5,917 bases of DNA from Reyranella sp. (GTDB lineage: Bacteria; Pseudomonadota; Alphaproteobacteria; Reyranellales; Reyranellaceae). The translations under genes were made by a program, and so were the position numbers. The stretch is from assembly GCA_030681635.1 (NCBI GenBank), contig JAUXRT010000593.1, positions 1 to 5,917 of the forward strand. The letters run 5' to 3'. The notes beneath the pieces were generated by a model, which was not told the DNA's origin, did not search any database, and worked only from the letters and a program-made list of their open reading frames with translations. Positions 1 through 5,917 of this stretch are shown here, one piece after another (the first letter of the stretch is position 1; each line of letters opens with the position of its first letter).

Positions 1-1291
1 CGACCTCACCGAAGACGAGAAGCGTGACGTCGATTTCGGCAGCTATTCGGCCGACGAGTTCCTGGACGACATGGGCCGCGTCACCAACTACCGCTGCGAC
101 CCCGAGCTTACAGACATCCTGATCGGCCGGAGCTTCGAGACCCTGAAGTGGATGCGCTCCAAGGGCGTGCGCTTCCAGCCGAGCTATGGCCGCCAGGCCT
201 TCAAGGTGAACGGCAAGTACAAATTCTGGGGCGGCCTCGCGGTCGAAGCCTGGGGCGGCGGGCCGGGCCTGGTTGACCTCGAACACAAGGCGGCGACCAA
301 GGCCGGCATTCCCATCCACTACGAGACGGCGGCGGTGTCGCTGATCGAGGAAGACGGCGTCGTGCGCGGCGTCATCGCCCGCCACAAGGGCCGCAAGGTC
401 CGGATCGGCGCCAAGGCCGTGGTGCTGGCCTGCGGCGGCTTCGAGAGCAACGCCGAGATGCGCACGCGCTATCTCGGGCCGACCTGGGATCTCGCCAAGG
501 TGCGCGGCACGCGCTTCAACACCGGCGCCGGCATCAACATGGCGCTGGCGATCGGCGCCAAGGCGCACGGCAACTGGTCGGGCGGCCATGCCGTGGGCTG
601 GGACATGAATGCGCCGGAATTCGGCGATCTGGAAGTCGGCGACAACTTCCAGAAGCACTCCTACCCGCTCGGCATCATGGTGAACGCCAACGGGCTGCGC
701 TTCGTCGACGAGGGCGCGGACTTCCGCAACTACACCTACGCCAAGTACGGCGCCGTGATCCTGTCGCAGCCGCAGCAGTTCGCCTGGCAGATCTTCGATT
801 CGAAGGTGCTCGACAAGCTGCGCGACGAATACCGCATCAAGCGCATGACCAAGGTCCGCGCCGACACGATCGAGGAGCTGGCGGCCAAGCTCGAGGGCGT
901 CGACCCGAAGGCGTTCCTGAAGACGATCAAGGAATGGAACGAAGCCGTCATGACCGAGGTGCCGTTCAATCCGGCGGTCAAGGACGGCCGCGGCACGCGC
1001 GGCCTCGCGGTGCCGAAGAGCAACTGGGCCAACACGATCGACCAGGGCCCGTTCGAGGCCTACGCCGTCACCTGCGGCCTCACCTTCACCTTCGGCGGGC
1101 TAAAAATCAGCAACGAGGGCGAGGTCGAAAGCACCGACGGCCACACGATCCCCGGCCTGTTCGCCGCCGGCGAGCTGGTGGGCGGGCTGTTCTATCACAA
1201 CTACCCCGGCGGCACCGGCCTGGTCTCGGGCGCCGTGCTCGGCAAGCTGGCGGGCGATGGCGCCGGACGCTACGTTGCCGGGAAGAACTGA
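1..1291 (+). CDS. FAD-dependent oxidoreductase, TcuA-like (fumarate reductase/tricarballylate dehydrogenase flavoprotein family), 5'-truncated by the window
   Basis: The open frame enters from the left edge (first whole codon at 2) and runs 429 residues to a TGA at 1289-1291. The ATG at 71 is an internal Met, because in-frame coding sequence (YSADEFLDD and neighbours) precedes it. The N-terminal dinucleotide-binding GxGxxG fold is therefore outside the window. Visible family signatures are VVLACGGFESN (around visible residue 140), NTGAGINMALAIGA (around 173), the FVDEGADFRNYTYAKYG segment, and the C-terminal FAD-binding block GLFAAGELVGGLFYHNYPGGTGL near residue 385-410. This last block is typical of FAD_binding_2 proteins of the fumarate reductase / 3-ketosteroid dehydrogenase / TcuA group. 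Such enzymes oxidise or reduce a C-C bond next to a carboxylate or carbonyl using FAD. The exact substrate cannot be read from the sequence. The downstream tricarboxylate-type binding protein makes a carboxylic acid plausible. Family assignment is firm; tricarballylate specificity is only suggested. Confidence 0.88.
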   Translation, partial: DLTEDEKRDVDFGSYSADEFLDDMGRVTNYRCDPELTDILIGRSFETLKWMRSKGVRFQPSYGRQAFKVNGKYKFWGGLAVEAWGGGPGLVDLEHKAATKAGIPIHYETAAVSLIEEDGVVRGVIARHKGRKVRIGAKAVVLACGGFESNAEMRTRYLGPTWDLAKVRGTRFNTGAGINMALAIGAKAHGNWSGGHAVGWDMNAPEFGDLEVGDNFQKHSYPLGIMVNANGLRFVDEGADFRNYTYAKYGAVILSQPQQFAWQIFDSKVLDKLRDEYRIKRMTKVRADTIEELAAKLEGVDPKAFLKTIKEWNEAVMTEVPFNPAVKDGRGTRGLAVPKSNWANTIDQGPFEAYAVTCGLTFTFGGLKISNEGEVESTDGHTIPGLFAAGELVGGLFYHNYPGGTGLVSGAVLGKLAGDGAGRYVAGKN

Positions 1292-1304
1292 CAAGAAATA
1301 CACT

Positions 1305-1310
1305 GGGAGG
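1305..1310 (+). promoter_or_regulatory. Ribosome binding site of the TctC-type gene
   Basis: GGGAGG lies 6 nt upstream of the ATG at 1317. It decides the start: an in-frame ATG at 1257 lies inside the upstream flavoprotein gene, has no such site, and would put 20 extra residues in front of a clear signal peptide. Confidence 0.8.
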
Positions 1311-1316
1311 AAAAAC

Positions 1317-2294
1317 ATGACCGCGATTAACCGCCGACACGCCCTCGCCCTTGGATCGGGCGCCCTCCTCCTGCCGTCGGGCCTCAGGGCCCAGGCGGCG
1401 TGGCCGAACGGACCGGTCACCTTCGTGGTCGGCTATGCCGCGGGCGGCAGCACCGACATCAATGCCCGCGAGCTGGCGCACGTCATGACGCCGGTCATCG
1501 GCCAGCAGATCATCATCGACAACAAGGGTGGCGCGGCCGGATCGATCGGCCTGCGCATGGTCGCGAACGCCAAGCCGGACGGCCAGACCTTGTTCGTCGC
1601 CGTCGGCACCAACGTGATCATCAACCCGCACGTCCAGAAGGGCATGATCGACACCCTCGCCACCCTGGCGCCGATCTGCCAGGTGACGGATTACCAGTAC
1701 GTCCTGGTCGTGGGTAATTCGGTGCCGGTCAAGAATGCGGCCGAGCTGGTGGCGCTCGCCAAGAAGGAGCCGGACAAGCTCACCTTCTCGTCGTCGGGCG
1801 TGGGCGGCAACAACCACCTCGCCGGTGCCCTGTTCGCGGAAGCCGCCGGCATCAAGATCACCCACGTGCCCTACAAAGGCACGGGCCCTGCGGTGGCCGA
1901 CGTGATCAGCGGCATCATCACCATGAACTTCTCGTCGCTGCCTCCGGCGGTGTCCCAGATCAAGGGCGGCAACCTCAAGGCGCTGGCGGTGACCGGCAAC
2001 AAGCGCGTGAGCTCGCTGCCCGACGTACCGACCCTGAAGGAGCAGGGCATCGATGTCGTGGTGACGAGCTGGCAGGGCCTGTTCGCGCCGGCCAAGACGC
2101 CGCCCGACGTTCTCGACAGGATCGACAAGGCCACCAAGCAGGCGATGAAGAACCCGAAATGGGAAGAGGCACTGACCCGCGACGGACTCGAAATGCCGCC
2201 CGATCGCACCCGCGCGGAGTTCGCCAAGTTCGTCGCCGAAGAGCACGGCTTCTGGGCCAAGAAGCTGAAGGAGCTCAACGTCCAGATGGAATAG
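1317..2294 (+). CDS. Tripartite tricarboxylate transporter substrate-binding protein (Bug/TctC family)
   Basis: This 325-residue exported protein captures a small organic anion in the periplasm for a TctAB-type membrane transporter. The N-terminus (MTAINRRHALAL...) has a twin Arg at residues 6-7 followed by a hydrophobic stretch and a likely cleavage site after AQA at residue 27, so export could be by Tat or Sec. The mature protein starts with WPNGPVTFVVGYAAGGSTD, the family's domain-1 signature. NKGGAAGSIG, the PDGQTLF segment, GVGGNNHLAG, HVPYKGTGPAV and the LPDVPTLKEQGID segment follow in the canonical order, and the length is normal for the family. It starts 25 bp after the flavoprotein stop, so the two genes are probably cotranscribed and may share a substrate. 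No tctA or tctB membrane genes are in the window. Bug proteins are highly duplicated in many proteobacteria and their ligands are rarely predictable, so the ligand remains unknown. Confidence 0.95.
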   Translation: MTAINRRHALALGSGALLLPSGLRAQAAWPNGPVTFVVGYAAGGSTDINARELAHVMTPVIGQQIIIDNKGGAAGSIGLRMVANAKPDGQTLFVAVGTNVIINPHVQKGMIDTLATLAPICQVTDYQYVLVVGNSVPVKNAAELVALAKKEPDKLTFSSSGVGGNNHLAGALFAEAAGIKITHVPYKGTGPAVADVISGIITMNFSSLPPAVSQIKGGNLKALAVTGNKRVSSLPDVPTLKEQGIDVVVTSWQGLFAPAKTPPDVLDRIDKATKQAMKNPKWEEALTRDGLEMPPDRTRAEFAKFVAEEHGFWAKKLKELNVQME

Positions 2295-2299
2295 GCCGT

Positions 2300-2322
2300 C
2301 CGCCGCGTCACTTCCGCGGCGG
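2300..2322. terminator. GC-rich hairpin at the convergent gene ends, possible bidirectional terminator
   Basis: An 8-bp perfect inverted repeat (CCGCCGCG at 2300-2307 and CGCGGCGG at 2315-2322) with a 7-nt loop lies just after the TctC-type stop (2294). It overlaps the last codons and stop of the convergent minus-strand gene (stop at 2310-2308). Position and stability suit termination of both transcripts. There is no T-tract on either side, so it is not a canonical intrinsic terminator. Confidence 0.45.
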
Positions 2323-2862
2323 CACCACGCAGAAGCCCTGCGCCTCGACGCCGAGCGTGGGATTGAACTTGCTGCGGAAATTCTCCATCGCGATCGCGGC
2401 GGTGAGTTCAACGATCTGTGCGTCGGTGAAATGCTGCTTCAGCTTGCCGACCAGGGAATCGTCGACCTTCTGATCGGTGTAGGTGATGCGCTCGGCATAT
2501 TCGAGGGCCAGCCGCTCGGCCTCGCTGAACAGCTTGCTGTCCCGCCAGTCCGTGACTTCCGCGAGCTTCTCCATCCCGCCTTCCGTGGTTTCCAGCACAC
2601 GGCTGGAATTGATGTCCATTCAAAATGGACAGCCGTTGATGGTGGCAACCCGGACGTAGAGCAGCGCCGGCAACCCCTTGGGCAGCAGGCCCGACTGCTC
2701 GATCGACTGGCCGAGCAAGCCGGCGGCGCGCAGGATCGGCGGGCAGTGCGCCAGGACCTTGGTGGGATTGAGCAGCCCGCCGAACATCTCGCGCTGCCGG
2801 TCGAAGATCGCCTTCAGCGTCGGATCGCCGCCATCTTCCTCGATTTCACTGACACGGGGCAT
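2308..2862 (-). CDS. Carboxymuconolactone decarboxylase/AhpD-like selenoprotein with C-P-F-U redox motif (in-frame TGA read as Sec)
   Basis: Reading from the ATG at 2862-2860, the frame gives 80 residues ending ...VRVATINGCPF, then a TGA at 2622-2620. It continues in the same frame for 103 residues (MDINSSRVLETT...) to a TGA at 2310-2308. Both halves are parts of one CMD/AhpD-like alpha-helical protein. This family has a CxxC thiol pair after an 'R(V/I)xxxNGC' helix, and the in-frame TGA falls exactly on the second Cys: C78-P79-F80-U81. With Sec the product is 184 residues, a normal length with nothing missing. Family members act as thiol peroxidases, reductases or decarboxylases; the substrate here is unknown. 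AhpD's Glu and His relay positions appear to be Ala66 and Asn85, so the protein is not classical AhpD. A SECIS-like hairpin follows the TGA (2608-2590). An AGAGG ribosome binding site precedes the start. The gene stands alone, convergent with the transporter gene and divergent from the autotransporter. The alternative is a pseudogene with a Cys-to-stop point mutation. The exact site, the hairpin and the undecayed downstream frame argue against that. selA, selB and selC must be elsewhere in the genome if this is right. Confidence 0.85.
2590..2608 (-). promoter_or_regulatory. Candidate bacterial SECIS element
   Basis: On the mRNA (minus strand) UUCCAGC (2608-2602) pairs perfectly with GCUGGAA (2596-2590), closing the 5-nt loop CGUGU (2601-2597). 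The stem begins 11 nt after the TGA, and the loop begins 18 nt after it. Bacterial SECIS elements recognised by SelB are hairpins inside the coding region shortly downstream of UGA, with a small apical loop that carries a G among its first two bases. Here G is the second loop base, followed by U. The hairpin is coding sequence, spanning Asn-Ser-Ser-Arg-Val-Leu-Glu. Confidence 0.75.
2613..2631 (-). repeat. Perfect inverted repeat centred on the Sec TGA codon
   Basis: On the mRNA UGUCCAUU (2631-2624) pairs with AAUGGACA (2620-2613) around a 3-nt loop, UUG. The UGA occupies the last two loop bases and the first base of the 3' arm. The 5' arm is made by the codons TGT-CCA-TTT, all unusual wobble choices in this GC-rich genome. 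The third bases of TGT and CCA are each needed for the pairing. The repeat lies four nt upstream of the SECIS-like hairpin, giving two hairpins in tandem. Its function is unproven: it could be part of the Sec decoding signal, or could hide the AUG that directly follows UGA. Confidence 0.6.
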
Positions 2863-2869
2863 CTGGACA

Positions 2870-2874
2870 CCTCT
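2870..2874 (-). promoter_or_regulatory. Ribosome binding site of the selenoprotein gene
   Basis: AGAGG on the minus strand lies 7 nt upstream of the ATG at 2862. This supports translation starting ahead of the TGA, and so supports the first half being a real coding region rather than leader sequence. Confidence 0.65.
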
Positions 2875-2879
2875 GTTTC

Positions 2880-2920
2880 CGTCGCGACGACGATAGCGCC
2901 GTCATCTCGCGCGACGCGAG
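2880..2920. promoter_or_regulatory. Palindromes in the leader of the selenoprotein gene
   Basis: The divergent intergenic region (2863-3070) contains a 10-bp perfect palindrome, CGTCGCGACG (2880-2889), and a 6-bp-arm inverted repeat, CTCGCG/CGCGAG with a CGA spacer (2906-2920). Both lie within 60 bp upstream of the minus-strand start. They could be operator half-sites or a leader hairpin. In GC-rich DNA such CG palindromes also arise by chance. I could not identify a convincing -10/-35 pair for either divergent gene. Confidence 0.25.
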
Positions 2921-2962
2921 GAAACTTTTCTCATGCCGATCCGACTCCAGCCGGGGTCTGCT

Positions 2963-2993
2963 CATTCCGGGCAGCCGAGTGGCCCATTCCGGG
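2963..2993. repeat. Direct repeat pair in the divergent promoter region
   Basis: CATTCCGGG occurs at 2963-2971 and again at 2985-2993, 22 bp apart start to start, which is about two DNA helical turns. They lie between the selenoprotein and autotransporter starts. The spacing would put two protein-binding sites on the same face of the helix, so a regulator site is possible. No known operator consensus is recognised. Confidence 0.3.
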
Positions 2994-3070
2994 TAGTCCA
3001 CCGCTGGAGAAAATGCGGGCGAAGCGCATATTCATTTCGCGACAAGGGTAGAGGGCGTGGAAAACAACGA

Positions 3071-5917
3071 ATGACCGACTGCAGGCCTTATGTTGCCGGT
3101 GTAGGCCTGTGGCTTGCCGTCGCAATGGCGGCTTCGGGGCAGGCTCGGGCGCAGTCGTGGAACCTCTACGACAACAGCGCCACAACCTATCAGGTTTCAT
3201 TCCAGAGCGGCGCGATGGGCCCCAACCAGCCCGGGATGATCAACATCAAGCTGCCGGGCGGCACGGTAACCACGCCCGCCTCGGTCATCATGGATACCGG
3301 CTCGACCGGCATTGTCGTGGGAAGAAGTCATTTCAATCCCGCCGGCCTGACGCCGGTCGGCACCGGCAGCCAGGCCTACGGCAGCAGCGGCGTGTCGCAC
3401 ACCGGCACCTACTACAACACGACGATCCAGATCTATGACGTGAATCCGGGCGTCGGCACCCTGCCCGTTGCCACCGCGACGAACGTCAGGGTGCTCTACA
3501 TCGAAGACAGCCCCGACGTCTTCTACATGGGCGTCGGCTTCAATCGCGGCAACGGCGCAACCCCCGTCACCATGATCCCGGTGTCGGCCAATCCGTTCCT
3601 CAATATCGACGGCGTCACCACCAAGGGCTACGTCATCAGCAACACCGGGGTCACGCTCGGCATACCGGGCAGCGCGAACTCGGGCTTCGCCATGGTCAAG
3701 CTGGTGCAGAATTCCATCGACTGGAACGTCGCCACCGGGACGGTGACCATAGGAGGCGTCAGTGGAACCGGCACCATCCTGCAGGACGCCGGCATCAACT
3801 ACGCGTTCCTGACGCCACCACCCGGCATCGACCTCCACGACGGCGTCCATGTCCGGCCCAACGTCGACATGAGTGTCTCGTTTCCCGGCGGGTTCGCCTC
3901 TTACGGATTCAAGACCACCGACAACACCAACGATCCCTGCACGGCTGCCTCGCCGACTGTCACGCCCTGCTACGTGTACCCCGTGCATGTCGGCAGCTCG
4001 GCGGTGTTCCTCAATACCGGCCGCGAGTTCTTCGCGGGCTTCGACTATCTCTACGACTACGACAACGGCTATGTCGGCTATCACTGGACCGGCAATGTCG
4101 CCCAGGGTGGAGGAACCACCGGCAGCTCGACCTCCGGCGTCGCCCTGACAGGCGCCGTGACGCTGTCCAACGGGTTCTCGTCGACCCTGCCGACCTACCT
4201 CTTCGGCTCCACCAGCGTCAGTGTCGCCAGCGGGGGAACGGCCACGATCAACGCCGTCATCACCGGTCCCAACTGGCTGGCGCTCGAGTCCGGCACTCTT
4301 GTCCTCGGCGCCGCCAACACCTACAGCGGCGGCACGATCGTGAACGGCGGCACCCTGCAGCTCGCCACCGGCGCCTCGCTGCTGGCGACGGGTGCGCTCA
4401 GGATCAACGGCGGCACGTTCAACCTCAATGGCAACAACCAAACGGTTGGGACGCTGTCCGGGACCGGCGGCACCTTGGCACTGGGCGCGGGCACGCTGAC
4501 CGCGGGCGAATCACTCAGCACCACCCTCTCTTCGGTGATCACCGGCAGCGGCGCCTTCGTGAAGCAGGGCACCGGCACGCTCACGCTGCTGGGCGCCAAC
4601 ACCTACGCCGGCGGCACGACGGTCTCGGCCGGCGTCCTGCAGGGCAATGCCACCAGCCTGCAAGGCGCCATCGTGAACAACGCCACGGTGGTGTTCGACC
4701 AGACCGGCAGCGGCACCTACGCCGGCAACCTGTCGGGCAGCGGCCGCCTGATCAAACAGAATGCCGGCACCCTGATCCTGACGGGAACGACCAGCCACAC
4801 CGGCGGCACGACGGTGTCGGGCGGCGTCCTGCAGGGCACGGCGGCCAACCTGCGCGGCACCATCACGAACAACGCTTCGGTGGTGTTCGACCAGGCCACC
4901 GCCGGCACCTACGCCGGCAACATGTCGGGCAGCGGCAGCCTCACCAAGACCGGCGCCGGTGTGCTCACGGTGTCGGGCAACAACAGTTATACGGGCGGCA
5001 CAACCGTGTCGGCCGGCACTTTCCGTCTGGGCAGCGCCACGGCGCTGCCGACGATGGGGGCGCTCACGGTGAATGGCGGCATCTTCGACCTCAACGGCTT
5101 CAACCTGACGGTGGGCTCGCTGGCGGGCAGCGGCGGCACGATCTCGCTGGGCGGCAGCAATCTGATTGCCGACGATGCCAGCAACACGACGCTCAGCACG
5201 ACGATCACCGGTACGGGCGGCATCACCAAGTCCGGCGCCGGGCTGCTGAACCTGACCGGCACCAATACCTACACCGGCCCGACCTCGATCACGGGCGGGC
5301 GTCTGTCGGTCAACGGCACCATCACCAGCAACGTCACCGTGGGCTCAGGCGGCAATCTCGGCGGCAGCGGCACCATCACCGGCACAGTCACGAACAGTGG
5401 CACGCTGGCGCCGGGCAACTCGATCGGTACCTTGGCCGTGGTCGGCTCCTACACCCAGGCCGCCGGCAGCACCTATCAGGTCGAGGCCAATGCACAGGCC
5501 CAGGCCGACCGCATCAACGTCACCGGCGCGCCGGGCACGGCCACCATCAACGGCGGCACGGTCCAGGCACTGGCCGCCCCCGGCGTCTACGCACCCAGCA
5601 CGACCTACACCATCCTCAACGCGACCGGCGGCGTCACCGGCACCTATGCTGCCGTCACCAGCAACTATCCCTTCCTCCAGGCGTCGCTGGGTTACGACAC
5701 CAACAACGTCTATCTGACGCTGAAGCCCGGCGGCTTCGCAGCCGGCGCACAGAGCGCCAACCAGCAGGCCGTCGGCGGCGTGCTTGACCGCAGCGTCGCG
5801 GGCTCGACCGGCGACTTCGCCACGGTCATCGGCACCATGGCCACGCTCAGCCTCAGCCAGGGCCAGGCGGCGATGGATGCCATCAGTGGTCAAAACTACT
5901 CGGGCTTCAGCACCGCC
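3071..5917 (+). CDS. Autotransporter with N-terminal pepsin-like aspartic protease domain and PATR repeats, 3'-truncated by the window
   Basis: The frame is open for 949 codons from the ATG at 3071 to the window edge. A signal peptide is clear: Arg5, a hydrophobic core around residues 8-21 and a likely cut after ARA near residue 27. Residues about 30-340 resemble a bilobed aspartic protease. I75-region IMDTGSTGIVV carries a canonical D-T-G-S motif at Asp75. QDAGINYAFL carries a D-A-G at Asp239 in the second-lobe position. The domain closes with FFAGFDYLYDYDNGYVGYH, like the pepsin C-terminal strand. C290 and C300 could form a disulfide. A Gly/Ser/Thr linker follows, then autotransporter-associated beta-strand repeats with GxLxLxGxNTYxGGTxVxxGxL signatures from about residue 410 to 760. 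Next come NxGTLAPGNSIGTL-type passenger sequence and an ANQQAVGGVLD segment that typically precedes the outer-membrane barrel. The barrel itself is beyond the edge. The expected location is the cell surface. The start is the only suitable Met before the signal peptide; its upstream GGA is a weak ribosome site. Protease activity is inferred from motifs only. Confidence 0.88.
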   Translation, partial: MTDCRPYVAGVGLWLAVAMAASGQARAQSWNLYDNSATTYQVSFQSGAMGPNQPGMINIKLPGGTVTTPASVIMDTGSTGIVVGRSHFNPAGLTPVGTGSQAYGSSGVSHTGTYYNTTIQIYDVNPGVGTLPVATATNVRVLYIEDSPDVFYMGVGFNRGNGATPVTMIPVSANPFLNIDGVTTKGYVISNTGVTLGIPGSANSGFAMVKLVQNSIDWNVATGTVTIGGVSGTGTILQDAGINYAFLTPPPGIDLHDGVHVRPNVDMSVSFPGGFASYGFKTTDNTNDPCTAASPTVTPCYVYPVHVGSSAVFLNTGREFFAGFDYLYDYDNGYVGYHWTGNVAQGGGTTGSSTSGVALTGAVTLSNGFSSTLPTYLFGSTSVSVASGGTATINAVITGPNWLALESGTLVLGAANTYSGGTIVNGGTLQLATGASLLATGALRINGGTFNLNGNNQTVGTLSGTGGTLALGAGTLTAGESLSTTLSSVITGSGAFVKQGTGTLTLLGANTYAGGTTVSAGVLQGNATSLQGAIVNNATVVFDQTGSGTYAGNLSGSGRLIKQNAGTLILTGTTSHTGGTTVSGGVLQGTAANLRGTITNNASVVFDQATAGTYAGNMSGSGSLTKTGAGVLTVSGNNSYTGGTTVSAGTFRLGSATALPTMGALTVNGGIFDLNGFNLTVGSLAGSGGTISLGGSNLIADDASNTTLSTTITGTGGITKSGAGLLNLTGTNTYTGPTSITGGRLSVNGTITSNVTVGSGGNLGGSGTITGTVTNSGTLAPGNSIGTLAVVGSYTQAAGSTYQVEANAQAQADRINVTGAPGTATINGGTVQALAAPGVYAPSTTYTILNATGGVTGTYAAVTSNYPFLQASLGYDTNNVYLTLKPGGFAAGAQSANQQAVGGVLDRSVAGSTGDFATVIGTMATLSLSQGQAAMDAISGQNYSGFSTA
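4328..5275 (+). repeat. Four tandem autotransporter-associated repeat units in an A-B-B-A order
   Basis: Counting from each GGT(T/I)V anchor, the passenger repeats fall at 4328, 4610, 4802, 4994 and 5276. The periods are 282, 192, 192 and 282 bp, that is 94, 64, 64 and 94 residues. The two B units are close paralogues: over the first 135 bp (4610-4744 versus 4802-4936) I count about 20 differences. The two A units share the order of GALxxNGGxFxLNG, TVGxLxGxGGT and a TTLSxxITG segment. The repeats are in frame and form the beta-helical passenger stalk. Confidence 0.75.

Noticed and set aside
71..73. ATG as the true start of the flavoprotein
   Set aside because: In-frame coding sequence precedes it to the window edge, and the FAD-binding N-terminus is missing, so the gene starts upstream of the window.
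1257..1316. Upstream ATG start for the TctC-type protein
   Set aside because: It would overlap the flavoprotein gene, lacks a ribosome site, and would put 20 polar residues ahead of the signal peptide.
1107..2411. 434-codon minus-strand open frame across the TctC-type gene
   Set aside because: It has an Arg/His/Asp/Gly-rich composition without family motifs and is antisense to a certain gene.
2308..2619. Separate 103-residue minus-strand gene starting at the ATG after the TGA
   Set aside because: It is the C-terminal half of the CMD-family protein in the same frame as 2620-2862. It has no ribosome site of its own that I can see, and it lacks the family's N-terminal helices.
2906..2931. Hairpin followed by a short T-run (GAAACTTTTC) as an intrinsic terminator
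   Set aside because: No plus-strand gene ends upstream of it, the stem is only 6 bp, and the T-run is four bases after a gap.
2431..3051. 206-codon plus-strand open frame opposite the selenoprotein gene
   Set aside because: It has no recognisable domain, runs across both the CMD gene and the intergenic region, and is explained by GC-rich antisense openness.
3197..4441. 414-codon minus-strand open frame under the autotransporter
   Set aside because: Its low-complexity Val/Gly/Asp/Ala/Arg composition is typical of antisense to Gly/Thr-rich coding DNA. The plus-strand frame has a signal peptide and domain motifs.
5345..5893. 182-codon minus-strand open frame at the right end
   Set aside because: It is antisense to autotransporter passenger sequence and shows no independent signals.

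Overview
The window is GC-rich, with tightly packed genes and strong G/C third-position bias. This fits a free-living proteobacterium, most likely an alphaproteobacterium, although no marker gene here fixes the taxon. It holds three complete or near-complete transcription units and no RNA genes, insertion sequences or CRISPR arrays that I can see.

Layout. (1) Positions 1-1291 (+) are the 3' part of a flavoprotein oxidoreductase of the fumarate reductase / tricarballylate dehydrogenase (TcuA-like) group. After a 25-bp gap, 1317-2294 (+) encodes an exported Bug/TctC-type solute-binding protein. Together they look like an operon for uptake and oxidation of a carboxylic acid. (2) Positions 2308-2862 (-), convergent with the first operon, encode a carboxymuconolactone decarboxylase / AhpD-like protein. 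Its reading frame is interrupted once, by a TGA exactly where the second Cys of the family's CxxC redox motif belongs. Reading TGA as selenocysteine gives a full-length 184-residue protein with a C-P-F-U motif. (3) A 208-bp divergent intergenic region separates this gene from 3071-5917 (+). That gene is a large autotransporter running off the right edge, with a signal peptide, a pepsin-like aspartic protease domain and autotransporter-associated beta-strand repeats.

The main discovery candidate is the selenoprotein. Three observations support it: the TGA sits at the resolving-Cys position; a perfect 7-bp hairpin with a 5-nt loop carrying G at its second position lies 11 nt downstream, as expected for a bacterial SECIS element; and the TGA itself lies at the apex of a perfect 8-bp inverted repeat whose pairing uses wobble bases that are atypical for this genome. 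A conventional gene caller would split or discard this gene. The second point of interest is the fusion of an aspartic protease-like domain to an autotransporter repeat passenger. The units show no obvious functional link to one another.
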